The translations under genes and the position numbers were made by a program. DNA of 64,000 nucleotides from Ligula intestinalis. Its lineage: Eukaryota > Platyhelminthes > Cestoda > Diphyllobothriidea > Diphyllobothriidae. Positions 12,932-26,100 of this stretch are shown here, piece by piece. The stretch's first letter is position 1, and every line of letters starts with the position of its first letter. Where the stretch lies: NCBI GenBank assembly GCA_036362985.1, contig JAYGXS010000001.1, positions 77,452,215-77,516,214 on the forward strand, read 5' to 3'. The notes below the pieces were generated by a model, which saw only the letters and a list, made by a program, of their open reading frames with translations, did no database searches and had not been told where the DNA came from.

Positions 12932-15900
12932 TGACGCGGTTTTTCCCGAATCCTTACCTAAATGCGTCGGGCGAGGCCGTCCCCCTGCAACTTTATGCCG
13001 AGGATGCGCTAGGGGAAGCTGTCACAACTGTTAGTTTTTGCCTCGCGGTAAGCGAAATACCTTTGTCCTTCATAAATCCGTTGCTTTTGATGTTAGCATT
13101 TCTCCCCTCCCCCGTTTTCCAAGTGATGTTTCGTTACACATGTTGCATGATTCACCATACTGACAACAAAGGCACTAGTCAACAGCCCAGGCGCGTATTT
13201 CACACATGCTCGGCCACTGCACGATACATCTAAGCCCCCCGCCGTCCCGTGTGTGCTTTGTAGTTGATAGACCGGTTTAGCAACTTCATCCCTTTAATCT
13301 CTTTCAAGTGAATGTCTGAGAAGATTAAAAGGTTGGTTTTTGAGTTAGTTCAAGTAAGGTATACTTTTAAAACTTGCATTTCGTTTTTGCATGGAGAGCG
13401 GCCTATTGTTTATACTCCGGCTGTCCCTGCGTCATTTATGGGTTGTGTCGTCATTTGCAAAGGACTGTAACAACAAAAGCATTGCTAAAAGCGTCATAGT
13501 CATTGAAGTTCCTGGATTAACTGTTGTTATCTCTTCGTCATTTCCCTGTGGATTCCAAAATTGGTTAGTAATTCCCATTAGGTGAAATTGCGCTTTACTA
13601 TGAATTCGGAGAACTAATTATACGCGTGTTTAGTTGACCGTAAGTGACTTAGCAGCGTTACCCAGTACCGCACCTCTCAAGTTTTTTTAATTTTCTCCGT
13701 AACTGTCTACTTCAGCTGAATCATAGGTCCGTTTATGCTTAAAATCCTGCATTCCCAGTAAATGGCGTCGACGAACCTCGCATTTGCTATTGGCCAGACC
13801 CTGTGCTGTTTACCACGAACGATAAATGCTCAAGTCATCAGTTTTAGCTGATGGCAAGTTCTACCTATGGCCAACGTGATGAGTAGTGGTATTCGGCCCA
13901 CTTTATTGCCTGCGTGAATCACTGTGTCCGTAAAAAATCTGTTGGACTCTTTGGCTTCAAAGTTACGATCGGGGCACGTTTGTTCAGACTTCGCCAACCA
14001 TCGGTGCAGGCCTCACTGGAGTGCTTTGGCTTTTGATTTGAAGGTTATGCACTTAAACCTCGGCCTCGGTGTCCTATCTCCAGCGAGAAACCAGTGCACA
14101 TATCTGACATGCAGGGACGGGTGTACATATCACAGTAGATTGGTCATAAGCCAGGTGCTTTTTTTTTTCATGTCCGGATATTCACACAAATTTACTCAGT
14201 CGCTCTTGCACCTGTTTGCGCACAGGACCGTAGCACGCGGCCCTCCGTTCGTGATGGATGTCTCTACACGGGCTGCACTGGCATAGCCTGGGCTGCCGTC
14301 CGTGTGGCTCGCACGCCCGGCGTGAATCCCGAAGAAGCCACTCGCCTGCTGCAGGCTGCGCGACAGTTGGTGGAACAGACCCTGCATTGTGCTGCTCAGG
14401 ACACCGGTGGGGGACGTCGACCGGACAGGGAGCAGCAATTAGCCTTCTTAGTCGGCCTTCCTGGTGTTTGGCTCGTTGCGGCTACCCTCTATCATGTGCG
14501 TTCATAGATGCAATCTTGTAAAAGTTCCGCCTTTGTGAGCCCATTTCACGCCACACTGCTTTTTAAATTAGTTTTTTCCGCGAATTCGCTCCATACTCCT
14601 TACTCTGAAGTACCTTTTGACTTCAATTTTCGGCAATGTTCGGTTGTGTAGGCCCTCTTAGCTGCCACTAACTCCAGGATTATCTAAGAGGGAAATAGTG
14701 CTGATAAGGGTTTTAAGGGTGGGGCCTCAACCTGAATAAGCAGCCAAATGCATGCAAGAAAACATGGAAATCAGTAAATTTCCGCCAAGTTTATGCTTCC
14801 AGGCCTCTCTATATATATAGCAAAAAAATTGAGAGTGATATTAAAAGAATTAAACAGCATTGCATTTTAAATAAATAAAAGGGATTTGAAAAACAAAAAC
14901 CACAACCAAACAACTTTTTGCATTTTGTTGTATGACTGTAGTAGTTAACACACGTAGGTTTACTTCCCACAGCTTCGAAATAATGAAATCAGCCCAGACT
15001 ATGTTTTTTTAAATCCAGGGGCCTACAAGACCTATCGTTACCGACTTTTGTTCTATGGTATTTTATCATGCTTCCCAAATTGTAGTATCTGGGTTCGATG
15101 GCTGAACGCAACAGGTACATTTCCAAGTACGCCGAACTCTCTCCGTACTTTACACAGGAGATTGTCTTCCCCCAGGGTTCGGACGAACTCTTCATCGGGC
15201 GAGCTGGCTACCTGTGCGGTCTGTACGAACTGCGACAGATAACAGGCGAGGTGAGAAATTTGGGGGCCATTTAATCGTTCCCACCCAAAAACGAACACAA
15301 ATTTAATGGCGCCTGATACCTTAATTTTTGTCCTATCCTCGTACCCAATAGCAAATTGCTTGCAAGGAGGTTATTTTTCGCCAACCCGACTGTCATCCAA
15401 CTACTCCACCTGTTTAGTGGGTCCCCTATTTCCAGAAGTAAACACAGCAGATTTCCACAAAATCGTGTGTTTGGCGCAGTCTTGGCTTCAGGCGAGCTGA
15501 CAAATACGGAACTTTTCGGGTTATTTATGTAAAGGCTTCAATACCATTGGTTTTATTATGCCACTTTTTATCGAATGACCTATGTTAACAACTTGCAACC
15601 TTTTACTTATTCCATTGTCAAAATGTCATTTTTGTTATTGTCTTTGTGATGAAGCAGGATTGTATCGCGTTGGGGGTAAGCGTCTACTATATATAACATC
15701 ATGGATGCCAAAAAACCCAAAATTCCGTAATAGGGGACCGGTGTTAACGGTAATTTAATAAAATTGACTTAATTAATAAAAAAAATTTAAATTATCGCGC
15801 GCTTTTTCGTTGCTATATATGGTAGCATTTTATCTACTAGTCCCTGCTTTTGTTTGCTATATTTGCTTTATTTTCTCTCCTGCGTCCCCGTAGTGACTCA

Positions 15901-18900
15901 CCCATATAAACCCCTTTATCGCTGGCACCGTATTACAGGATTCTGGGGCTTCTGGTTTTCGTGGTTTTCTGAAACAGCACCTCCCTTTGGATACCATCAA
16001 GTCTTTAAAAATACTTTTGCACTTAAGATGCTGAATAATGAAGGAAAATACACGAATTGAATATTTACAGAACTATCTGAATAACAAGCTATATCCTTTT
16101 GAGTTTTACAAAGTACTTCGACGAGGAAAATTACGACCAACTTTTAAAAACCTGGACCGTCTTACACTATCAAAAATAGAAGATTCTATTCAGTTGGTGG
16201 ATGACAACAAATCCTTTTTGTACCAGACAAAACATTTTGGACAAGATAGGATTCTATTGTTGGTCTGTCTTTATCAAGCATTCATATATCATACAAAAGA
16301 AGACCAGAGAAACATTCCGAAGGAAATTAGTCAGGTCAATTTGTAATAAGCCTACTGAGGATATCTTCCCTCGAAACCCTGATGAATTTATCCTGAATCT
16401 TTCGGACATTAAACTCAACAAGTTGCAAACTGAGGCCCTATCATTAGGACTCGACTTTTGTTTACCTTACCAAAGAATTAACCCAGTAGAAGTTGAGGCA
16501 CAATTTGAGGACTTGTATTCCAAACAGACTGGCTTAAAACCTAGATTCAATGATGATTTAGGTTGGATGAAAGCAAATTTCGTGGACATCGCACACCAAT
16601 ACCGTAGAGCTCCAATAACACAACGCTTTCCCATAACTAAAAAACATACAATTGCTTTATCCGCATTAAAAAGGCACAAGGAAATAGTTATTTCCAAACC
16701 TGACAAAGGTCATGGTGTGGTTATCCTCAATCACAATGATTACGTTGAGAAAATTGAAGTCATTTTAAAAGATTCCAGTAAATTTCGTCTAGAAGCAGAA
16801 GGGAAAGATGAAACCAAGGCATTGGAAGACTCCGCCTGGAAAATGATCAAGCTTCTGTTGGATAATAATATAATGGATTCAAAAACAGCTCTGGCCCTAA
16901 AACCCAGGGGTTCATATATCCCATGACTATATGGTTTACCAAAAACACATAAAAAGGATATTCCTCTACGGCCAATTCTATCCATGTCAAACTCACCATT
17001 TCATAGACTAGCACAATGGCTTGTGAAAGAATTAGAACCAATTCGCAAAAGGTTTTCTTCTTACACATTAAAAGATAGTTTCCATTTGGTCGGCGAAATA
17101 AGACTCCAAAATATTTCTGACAAACACATAATATCCTTGGACGTCGAGTCATTATTTACCAACGTTCCCTTGGAAGAAACTATAGGTATCATCTGCACTT
17201 ATTCCTCGGATACCCGTCTGGCCCCTGAAATATTACGGAACTTACTAAAATTATGCACAAAAAATGTCCAATTCCTATTCAATGGACAATTATACCGACA
17301 AATTGACGGAGTCGCGATGGGAGGCCCACTAGGACCTGCCTTTGCTGACATATTTATGGGCCATTTAGAAGATAAAGTATCTGCCAAATTGAACAATGAC
17401 ACACTATACAGACGATATGTAGATGATATATTTGCGATTGTGGACAATCCAAGGGAAGCCGAAGGATTATTGTCTACAATGAACAGTCTGCATCCTAAGA
17501 TAAAATTTACCTTGGAACAGGAACAAGATAACCATCTTTCCTTTCTCGACGTTAACTTATCCAGACAGAAAGATGGTTCCATTAGACGGACGGTCTTCCA
17601 TAAAAACACCTGGAAAGGACAGTATTTTCCTTATCTGAGTTTTGTTCCCATTCAATGGAAACGTAACTTGGTATATACTCTTTTCCAGAGAACCAGAATG
17701 ATCTGTTCTACGGATACATTGAATGATGAATTAAACAACCTTAAACACACCCTTATGAAGCGAGGATATTCAAGTCAATTTATAGACGAATACAGTAAAC
17801 CTCTAAGACCTAAATTGACTCAGCAATTAGCACCAAAAAATCCCGTCTTTATTTCCATACCATTTTAGGCGATAACATACGTGACACCATCAAAAGACAC
17901 CTTATCAATGCCATTGAAACGACGTACTATGCTGCTGATCTGATAATTTGCAATCCGACGAAGCCTTTACCAGTTCCTCATGCGAAGGATGCCATGCCGT
18001 TGCACGCCACTTCAAACTGCATTTATGAATTTACATGTACTTGCGGATGCAAGTACATAGGGCGAACGCAGAGGCAATTGGCTACCAGAGCTAAGGAAAA
18101 TTTACTTAGCTGGCTAATGAAACAAGAAAACAGAATTTCCCGGTCATCAATTACTGAACATCTGTTAGACTCGAGCCATTCGGTTGACCCCAAAACGTCC
18201 TTCCGAGTACTTGTTCGAGCACGAACAACTCGAACTTTACGCAACCTGGAGGTAGCCTACATACGGCGGGTCAAACCCGACCTATGTAAACAGTTGGAGC
18301 ATGTAGTGAACCTAACTTTGCCTTGGTAACATTGGCTCCCTCTTTATACATTTTTCCTCCTAAGTTGTTACTTCAGGTGTTTTTTCCCTGTTATTTTTGC
18401 TGACTATAGCGTTTGAACTTCTCATGTTATTGATTAGCCACTTGGCCACTTCTTATGACCTTGTGTTTATATCGATTTTTTCTGTATGAATTCATTGTGT
18501 ATCTTCTCTTTTGTGATTCACGTTAAGTAATGAGAGGCGGCAACTGACGAGCTCTCTCGAAATGATATGGATCCAATAAATCATTTTGCTGCTATTGCCA
18601 TATTTAAATTATCTATAATAGACTGTTACTGTATTGTGATTTCAGCTAATTTTAGTTTCTGGTAGTTTGCAGTATAAACGGGAGCAATTACGCTACTTGT
18701 CGAGGCTCATTTTAAATTATTTGGAAATCGTGCGACCAGCGGGTATTTTTCCAGCTGCAAGTTTATGTCCAATACAGTAGTCGCCGGTTATTAAGCCCAC
18801 GGTTAATAGGCCCGGCCGCGTATTAAGGCCAAATCAGCTTGTGACGGAATTTTACATAGCAAAATCCGCCGGCTTATAAGCCCAGTCGCCGACTACAAAG

Positions 18901-20140
18901 CCCAGTTTGCCAACAGGATAGAGTTAGATTCTCATCTCTCTGCGTGCGCAACGTGGTCTACAGGCATCAGATTTCACAAAATTCGACGATTTCTGGTGCC
19001 TGGAGAATGACATCAAAGAGCACTCGCGAGTTAAGTTTCCTCCAAAACAACTCACTCTAGACCGCTTTTTTAGACGTGTCGCAAATATTTTTTTGCCTTT
19101 GTGATTACGTAAAATACAGACAAACAGCATTCTTTTCTTGTACGTAGCCAAGAGCTAATCATAATGCAGTACGTATGTAATGTATAGTGCCTATCCTGCG
19201 TTTGCTAATCAATAACTAGGACTCTCCGGTTATTGCGCCTGCCGCTTATTAAGCCCAATTTGATCTGGGCCCGAGGTGGGCTTAATAGCCGGCGACTGCT
19301 GCATTTCCAGAAGTTGACTTTTCATGTCAGAATATGCGCCTGTTAAGGCGAGCAGTAAGTTGTTATCTTTTCTCCCCTAGGATGTGGTGTCGAACGACGT
19401 GGTTTTTTCGATCTGTGATGCAATACTTACCTCTGGACAGAAGTATGCAGTGAAAACCCACTCTTCTTCTCCGCTCATGTACTCTTATCACGGTACTGAG
19501 TACCTCGGTATGTTAAATCTTCTCAAGTTTCTGCTTTGTGAATATAACTGTTAAAAGATTGCCAGATATGAACTCCGTGTCACATTTTTAAGGCCCCGCA
19601 ATTAGTCGAAATTTGCTGTGTATGCGCAGCAATCATTCTGCCTCAATCCGAAATGTCAAAGGTCATCTTGATAAAGTTATTATGTTGGGATAAATAACAT
19701 CCTAAACAGCAAATTTTCCATCTCCAGCATTCTATCACACGGAAATATAGTCCAAATTATGATCACTTCGAAGAGGGGAGAGGAGCAGTGGGGGGGGGGG
19801 GGGAAGAACGTGGGACAGTTGCTATCAGTAAAATAAGAGCTTTTTGAGATTAATATCAGGAAAAATCTGTTACCAGAACCACATCCCAAGCAGTGAACTC
19901 TAACTTTTACGTCTCTGAGCAGCCAAGGACGTACATTCAGCTACTTAAGACAGGCCCAATTATGTAGTCTGAGGAGCGTTGAGGGCTAGCTTTTGGCGAA
20001 GTTTTCCTTCTCTTTTTATAAACTCACAATTCCTTCAGTATAAAGTACACCAGCTCCTAGATTCGATCAGTTGGCTTCTTGTAGTTGCAAGGATGTTTGA
20101 CCGGTTTTCCCAGTTTAGATACTTCCTTCTTCTTCTTCTT

Positions 20141-20171
<31 letters not shown>

Positions 20172-23100
20172 ATATACCGGTGAAAATCACTGTCCCAGTG
20201 CTGCGGAGCACGCGGTGATCGTCATCGGCAATGACCGTCAAACTGTCATCCGTGCAAATTAGCTAACCCATAAGTTTTTATATATTTGTCAATGTGAGTC
20301 ACTGACTGTATTCAGAATTTCAATAGCATGAGCATTTTATTGCTTATTTTTTTACAACCAAACAATTTCGGAGGTGAATTGAACGTTCAAAACTAAGTCA
20401 CTACCAAAAGTTGTTTTCGCACCAGCAATGCACGCCCTGACAGACGTTCTCCCACACTTATTTAATCCACCTTTTCCTTTCATTTCTATCCCCTACTCCA
20501 CGAATAAATTTCGAAGTTGACTTGTAACGACTCGTATGACCTGTTCGTAGACTTCTGAGTTTGTGCTTTTTTTAGCTTCTGTTATCTTCTCTTTATGAAC
20601 TTTAGCCAAATTCCCTTTTTTAAAAACAATTTCACCTTTTGCCGGGATGGTCGTGGCTTCCTTTTTTTATCCTTCAACACATCTTGGGAGCTGGCTGTCA
20701 ACAAGCGGCCCTCGGGCTGACTTTTTTGCGTCTGCTCCAACAGGTGCTGCGCACGGCCTGTGTGGGATCCTCTTCGCTCTGCTTCTGTTCCCTACCTACC
20801 TTGAAAGCCGCCGGGCGCCTACTGTAGATCTTGTGAGGGGAGCAGTGGACTACCTCCTCTCGGTGACTCCGGAGGACACCGGCAATCTGCCTGCAGCCAC
20901 GGACGAATTGCCGCCTTACCACCGGACGCCCGGCCGACATGAGCTGGTGCACTGGTGTCACGGGGCTGCAGGTCAGCTTTAGTCCCTGCTGTCTATTCAA
21001 AGTAAATAAGTAGAGTGTTTGGAGTGAAGTCGATAGGATTTTATGCTTCCTTAACGTGGAATAACGTTATGACTTGACATGCTATCCGAAGTCGCGCGAA
21101 ACGATGCTCGCTCGACTGTTGTCTCGAAGAGCAAGGTGGCAAAGAAAGAGAACATGAGCGGTCAGGATAAAATGTAAGAAAAATCAGCAAGTCTTTGACA
21201 TTTTAAAAAATGTCTGTTTTTTTCGCACTCTGTTCAGGTTGGATGTGATTCTGTCCAATCCACTTCAAGAAGACGGTTCTTCAAAAGCTGATCTACTTCT
21301 CGCAGTGTTAGAGGAGTATCCCCTGATCGTGCTACGGGACGTACTCGCTCCCTTGTGCCTTGGGTTTCACTATCGAGTCCCACCAGCAGACGCAAAGCAG
21401 CCCGTGATAAAGACAGAATTAAATTGCTGAAAAAGACAAGAGAGATTGAAATGATAATTTTCGGGCTGATTAGCCATCAGTTCGCCATACCTGACTCCAA
21501 GATTTTTCAGCACCCACGGCTCGAACTCCTGACCTGTCCGACGGGATAACTAACCCACAGCTCAATGATTAGGGCGTTGGACTTCTAGCCAACAATTCGC
21601 AAGTCCGAGTCTCAAGTGTTGCAAAAACCTGGGGTTGGGCGTGGCTGACTGATGACGGTTAATAATACAGAAATGGCCATTCCAGTCGCCCTGTATCTAT
21701 AACTTCTCGCAAGCATGGCCCAATCACAGCCTACAGAAGCACTGGGACCGCAGCCAGTGCAGGACACCGTCACCCACGCGTTCAATGCACGCAACATGGG
21801 CGGCGCCTAGACGTGCGATAGACTCGTTTTGGGAATTTTGGCGTTCCAATAGGGCCTTTGAAGTTCTTGAAATTATCCAGTTATGTGCAACAGTCAGGGA
21901 CATGCTTGCTTTAATTGGCGCTTTGTTATCATTTGTTTAACATACAGGTGTTTTTTATTCACCAGTTTGTCCCCCCGTTGAAAAGTCGGGAAGTTAAACG
22001 TTTTTTCAGAAGGATTAGTCGATACGCGCTGATTTTTGGGTGCCTGCAGACCCCCAAATGTTTTTAGTGTCGAAAATTTCTGAGGGAAATTCATTTTGAC
22101 AAATATGTATCCTGATAACTCAACAGAAGGTTTGGTTTCATTCATTTCCTTTGTTTCTCACCCGTTATGAAACGTCTCCAGTAAAATTTCGGGGATATAC
22201 AAGGCAGGTACGAGAAATTCAGGAAAAGCTGAATGCAATTCGATCTTACACCATGAAACTCAGTCCACTTATATCACCGTCTGGTTGCGTGAAAGAGAAA
22301 TGCGAAAAACCAACCAATGCAATGGCCTTTGTTCGGTTGAGGATTTACGGATGATGCCAAATTTTATTTGAAGTTTATTTATTCTATTTTATTTTGCGTT
22401 CATTTTATAGGAGCAGTTTACGTTTACGCGCGAGCTTACGGTTTTTGGCGCGATGAGAAGTACCTCGAGGCAGCGAGACGTTGTGCTGACGTGGTATGGC
22501 ATCGAGGTTTCCTTAAGAAGGGTCCTGGTAAGTTCGGCATGGATGATTGGCTCTGAGATTCAAATAGCCTCTGGTGTCTGTATGAAAAAAAATTGCCGGC
22601 AAAAAACAGCCCCGAATAAACGTCTGTTTTGACTTTTATATTTCCAAAAAATACGCTTATCCCACCGGTAATTGATTCTAGGTTTGTCTATTTGATCTAA
22701 ACCGAGTGCGTGGGTCACATGAAAACTTTTGTTAATGCTGCCCGACGTTAACTAAATCTTTCGGGGTATTAGTCTACAAAATTTACAAAATTGTAAGTGC
22801 TACCCACAATCCTCGATATTCATTTTCACTAGGATATTGCACATTACTTTGGCCATTTGAGAAAATGAGGCTTGCCGTATTGAATGAATCAGCTGAAGAA
22901 ACTATGAACCACTTTGAATTCCTCACTCAACCATATAAACATATATACCCTGAGAAACTGAAGTGGTTCACCGGAACAGATTTATATTGTTTTTGAAGTT
23001 TCGTAGGGATTGGTAGACTGTCCATTCCCAAAAAGTTTAATCCCAGATTATCGGTCAAACGATGTAAATGACTGGTCTACTATCCGTCCTTTGACTGATG

Positions 23101-26100
23101 TAGTTTTTCATCTGTCGTGCTCTCAGTCCTTTGACGGATATTTGTGGGGCTTGACGGCCGCTGGTTTTACGCATCGTCACCTCCATGGAGGATGCTCATA
23201 AGTCTGCCTGCTCTGCGGACGGATTCATCGTTGTCCTGTACTCGCTCGCATTTCATAAGTTTAGTATGACCATCTTGTGCAGGTCCTTAGGTATGTAATG
23301 ACGTCGGACTTTATAAGCTGCAAGAGGTCTTAATACCGATCAATAAAGTTAACTCCTACATACCATGCCTCAAGTATGAATCATTCTGTTTTTGAGTTGC
23401 CTTGGCCTACGATAGTCACTCATTAAATATCAAAAGTATGTCCAGTTTCGCCAATATAGGTTGCATACTGTGAGTTTCGGTCTAACCACGGAGCCGCCAG
23501 TTTGTGGTCATGTAAGCGGATCTGCAATTTCTATCCAGTTTCTCCTATGTACTTGCAAGGCCATCATTGAAAGGTCTTTAGCATATTGCATATTTGCTGC
23601 CAATTTTCGCTGGCCTCATAATTTCACACAGGTGTTATCTAAAACAAGCTCAACATATCACTTGTTATGCGTATTTTATAGCCAATTATCTCTTCTAAAT
23701 ATTTTTCTCTAAGAAAGGCTATTTTGTGGTTTCAAAAAGGTTCCGTTTACAAGATTTTTAAGACCATTTAATGTTCATTCATAACAAATCGTGTCTACCT
23801 GTTTATTTCCACTTCGCATGAAGTACGCAACATACTCCACATACACTGCAACTTTTTATGGTGTCTTCTTCAGAGCGTAGAGGAATTTATGCTTTTTTTC
23901 ACACGAAAAGCATGTAGCCTGTTGACTGAAAACTCCAAAATTTCAATGCAAAAGCTAATCGGACTCAAAATTATTCGGGCATTGGAAGGCATCTTAAAAC
24001 CTCAATTTTCCCGCTTTCCATAAACTTTGGCTATAGACCTTAAAGGAAACTTGCCGAGCTACCAAACGAGCAAAAGAACCAATATTCTCGAACATGTTTT
24101 GATAACGATTTTGAATTCATGGAGGCATAGATAATCAGGTGAGCATTGTCAGCAAAGACAAGGGAGACTGGAATGGCCATTCCTGGCTCATTAACCGCCA
24201 TCAGTCAGTCATACTCAATCCCAGGTTTTGCACCACTCAAAGGTTTGAACCCACAATCTTTTAATCAGAAGTCCGAGCGCTCCAACCATTCAACAATAGA
24301 AAATTAATTAAAAAATTAATAGTAATTAAGTAGTACTTTTTTACGACAGTGGTTTTTGTAGACAGCCGAAAAGAAGTGCATTCAAATAACAGCGACCTAT
24401 CCTGTCTGCCAGATAACGCGATTATACTACAAAGCTATCATTCTTAAAGCCACACGTATGCTATCCTTACTGGTCCAAAACACATTTCGGAATGCCGGCT
24501 AACGTGCCACCAAATCGGCCACCGACTGTAAGCACTAGTGAGGCCTGGAAAGTTCGATTTCCTGGAGTTGCCGTCTTGTGGTCATGAAACGATCGCTCAT
24601 ATCTCGGCAGAACGTAGATCAGTCGTCACACGACGTCGTTCTGGATGCCGAAGTCGACTCTAAGATTTTGTCGTTCTGACCACGGAAGTTCTCTCCCAAA
24701 GAAGGTATGTCCGTCAATCCTTGTCCTCCGGTTGTCCCTTTCCACAGAAAAGGTTCTCGCTGCCAGTCCCAATGTCCACTTTTAGCGCACCATTCCCCTA
24801 ACTACCCGAGCTCTCTTCCTTCCCTGTCGGCTGCCCATTGGAGTGTCCAAAAGCGAATCCTTCGGTGAGGCTGGTAGAGTAAGCAGCACTGCAGCAGTCT
24901 CTCATTTCGCATAGGGGTGTGGACGGGAGCTCTTGTTTCCTGTAATTTCCGATTACTTTTTTCGTGTCCATGAGCCACGCTCAGTCGGTCGTTGGCGTCA
25001 CTTACCAGCCCTTTTCTGCGTACATTTTCCAGAAGCTGCCCAATGTACGAGTAAGTAGAGCCGTTTCACCACTGCTGCGGAACGTCACTGTAGGTTTAAG
25101 CCTTGCTGCAAATGAAATCGGAACCAAATTAGTCTGGACCACCTAATGGACTACTTGTTTCTCTCTCCAAAGGACGTCTTTATTTGTTTTAATTCAACAG
25201 ATCATAATTTTGCTCACTCCAAGAGTCCAGAAACGCAAATATGCACAGGCACGTCAGCCACCACCTCTGAGATGGTTGGGTTCGTTTTGGCAGACGGTTG
25301 CCTTTTCGTGACTTATTCCGTTTATTACTAGCTTATTGGCTGCTAGAAGCAACTGTAGGCAATGGTAGGTTACGCAAGCCCTCGTAGCCATCTCTAAGTC
25401 CAGGATCGTGTAAAACGGGAATAGTGGTAATAGAGGTGTCAGGGGTGGCGCCTTACCGCCAACAAAGCAAAGAAATATCTGCAAAACATTAACGAAATTA
25501 ATAAATTTCCATCAGCTTTATTCTTTTAGGCCTATGCATAGTAAGGAGATTAAGAGTGACGTTGAAATATAAATGCAACGCAACTCTCAATAACTTGAGG
25601 GCATTTTAAAAGAACTTTGTGAATGTCGTTATATGAATGTAGCAGTTACCACACAGAGTGGTACTTCCCGCAGCCTTGAAATAGTAAACTAAACCAGACC
25701 GGACCGATATTCTAAACCAAGGGGCGCACACAGCCTATCCTTTAGCAGTTCAACGTTTACTTTGTCGCTTATTCGCGTCAAGTTATAACGACAAGAAGCA
25801 GGCCGCGTTTGACAGTTTGTACTCGATCGCAGCCGACATGAAAACGAGTCCATGCTTCTCTGGTTAGGACGATGGAATTCTAACTAACACTTCGCGGGCC
25901 CAGGCCTCAGGAACTGCACAACCTGGGGTATGCTATGATTAGCTAATGCCGGCTAATAAGACAAAGTTTTGCGCCATTATGTAAGCGAAGGACGAAACAA
26001 GGCCACGCCTAACGTCAGAATTGAAAACGAACAGGAACCCGCTAAGAACCGGCCAGAAGAGGAGGCAGGATCATCGGGACCCTCTACCCTGGGGACAAGG

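Noticed and set aside
13918..13978. Possible extra LANCL exon (SVKNLLDSLASKLRSG)
   Set aside because: A stop codon lies just upstream with no AG acceptor between, and the seven called exons already join in one frame. Kept only as a question.
20035..20241. Arg-rich and Leu-rich frames near 20130
   Set aside because: They are produced by translating the (CTT)n repeat.
21239..21430. 63-codon + frame following a good acceptor in LANCL intron 5 (LLLAVLEEYPLIVLRDVLAP)
   Set aside because: It would break the LANCL frame between exons 5 and 6, which already join perfectly, and the peptide is unrecognised.
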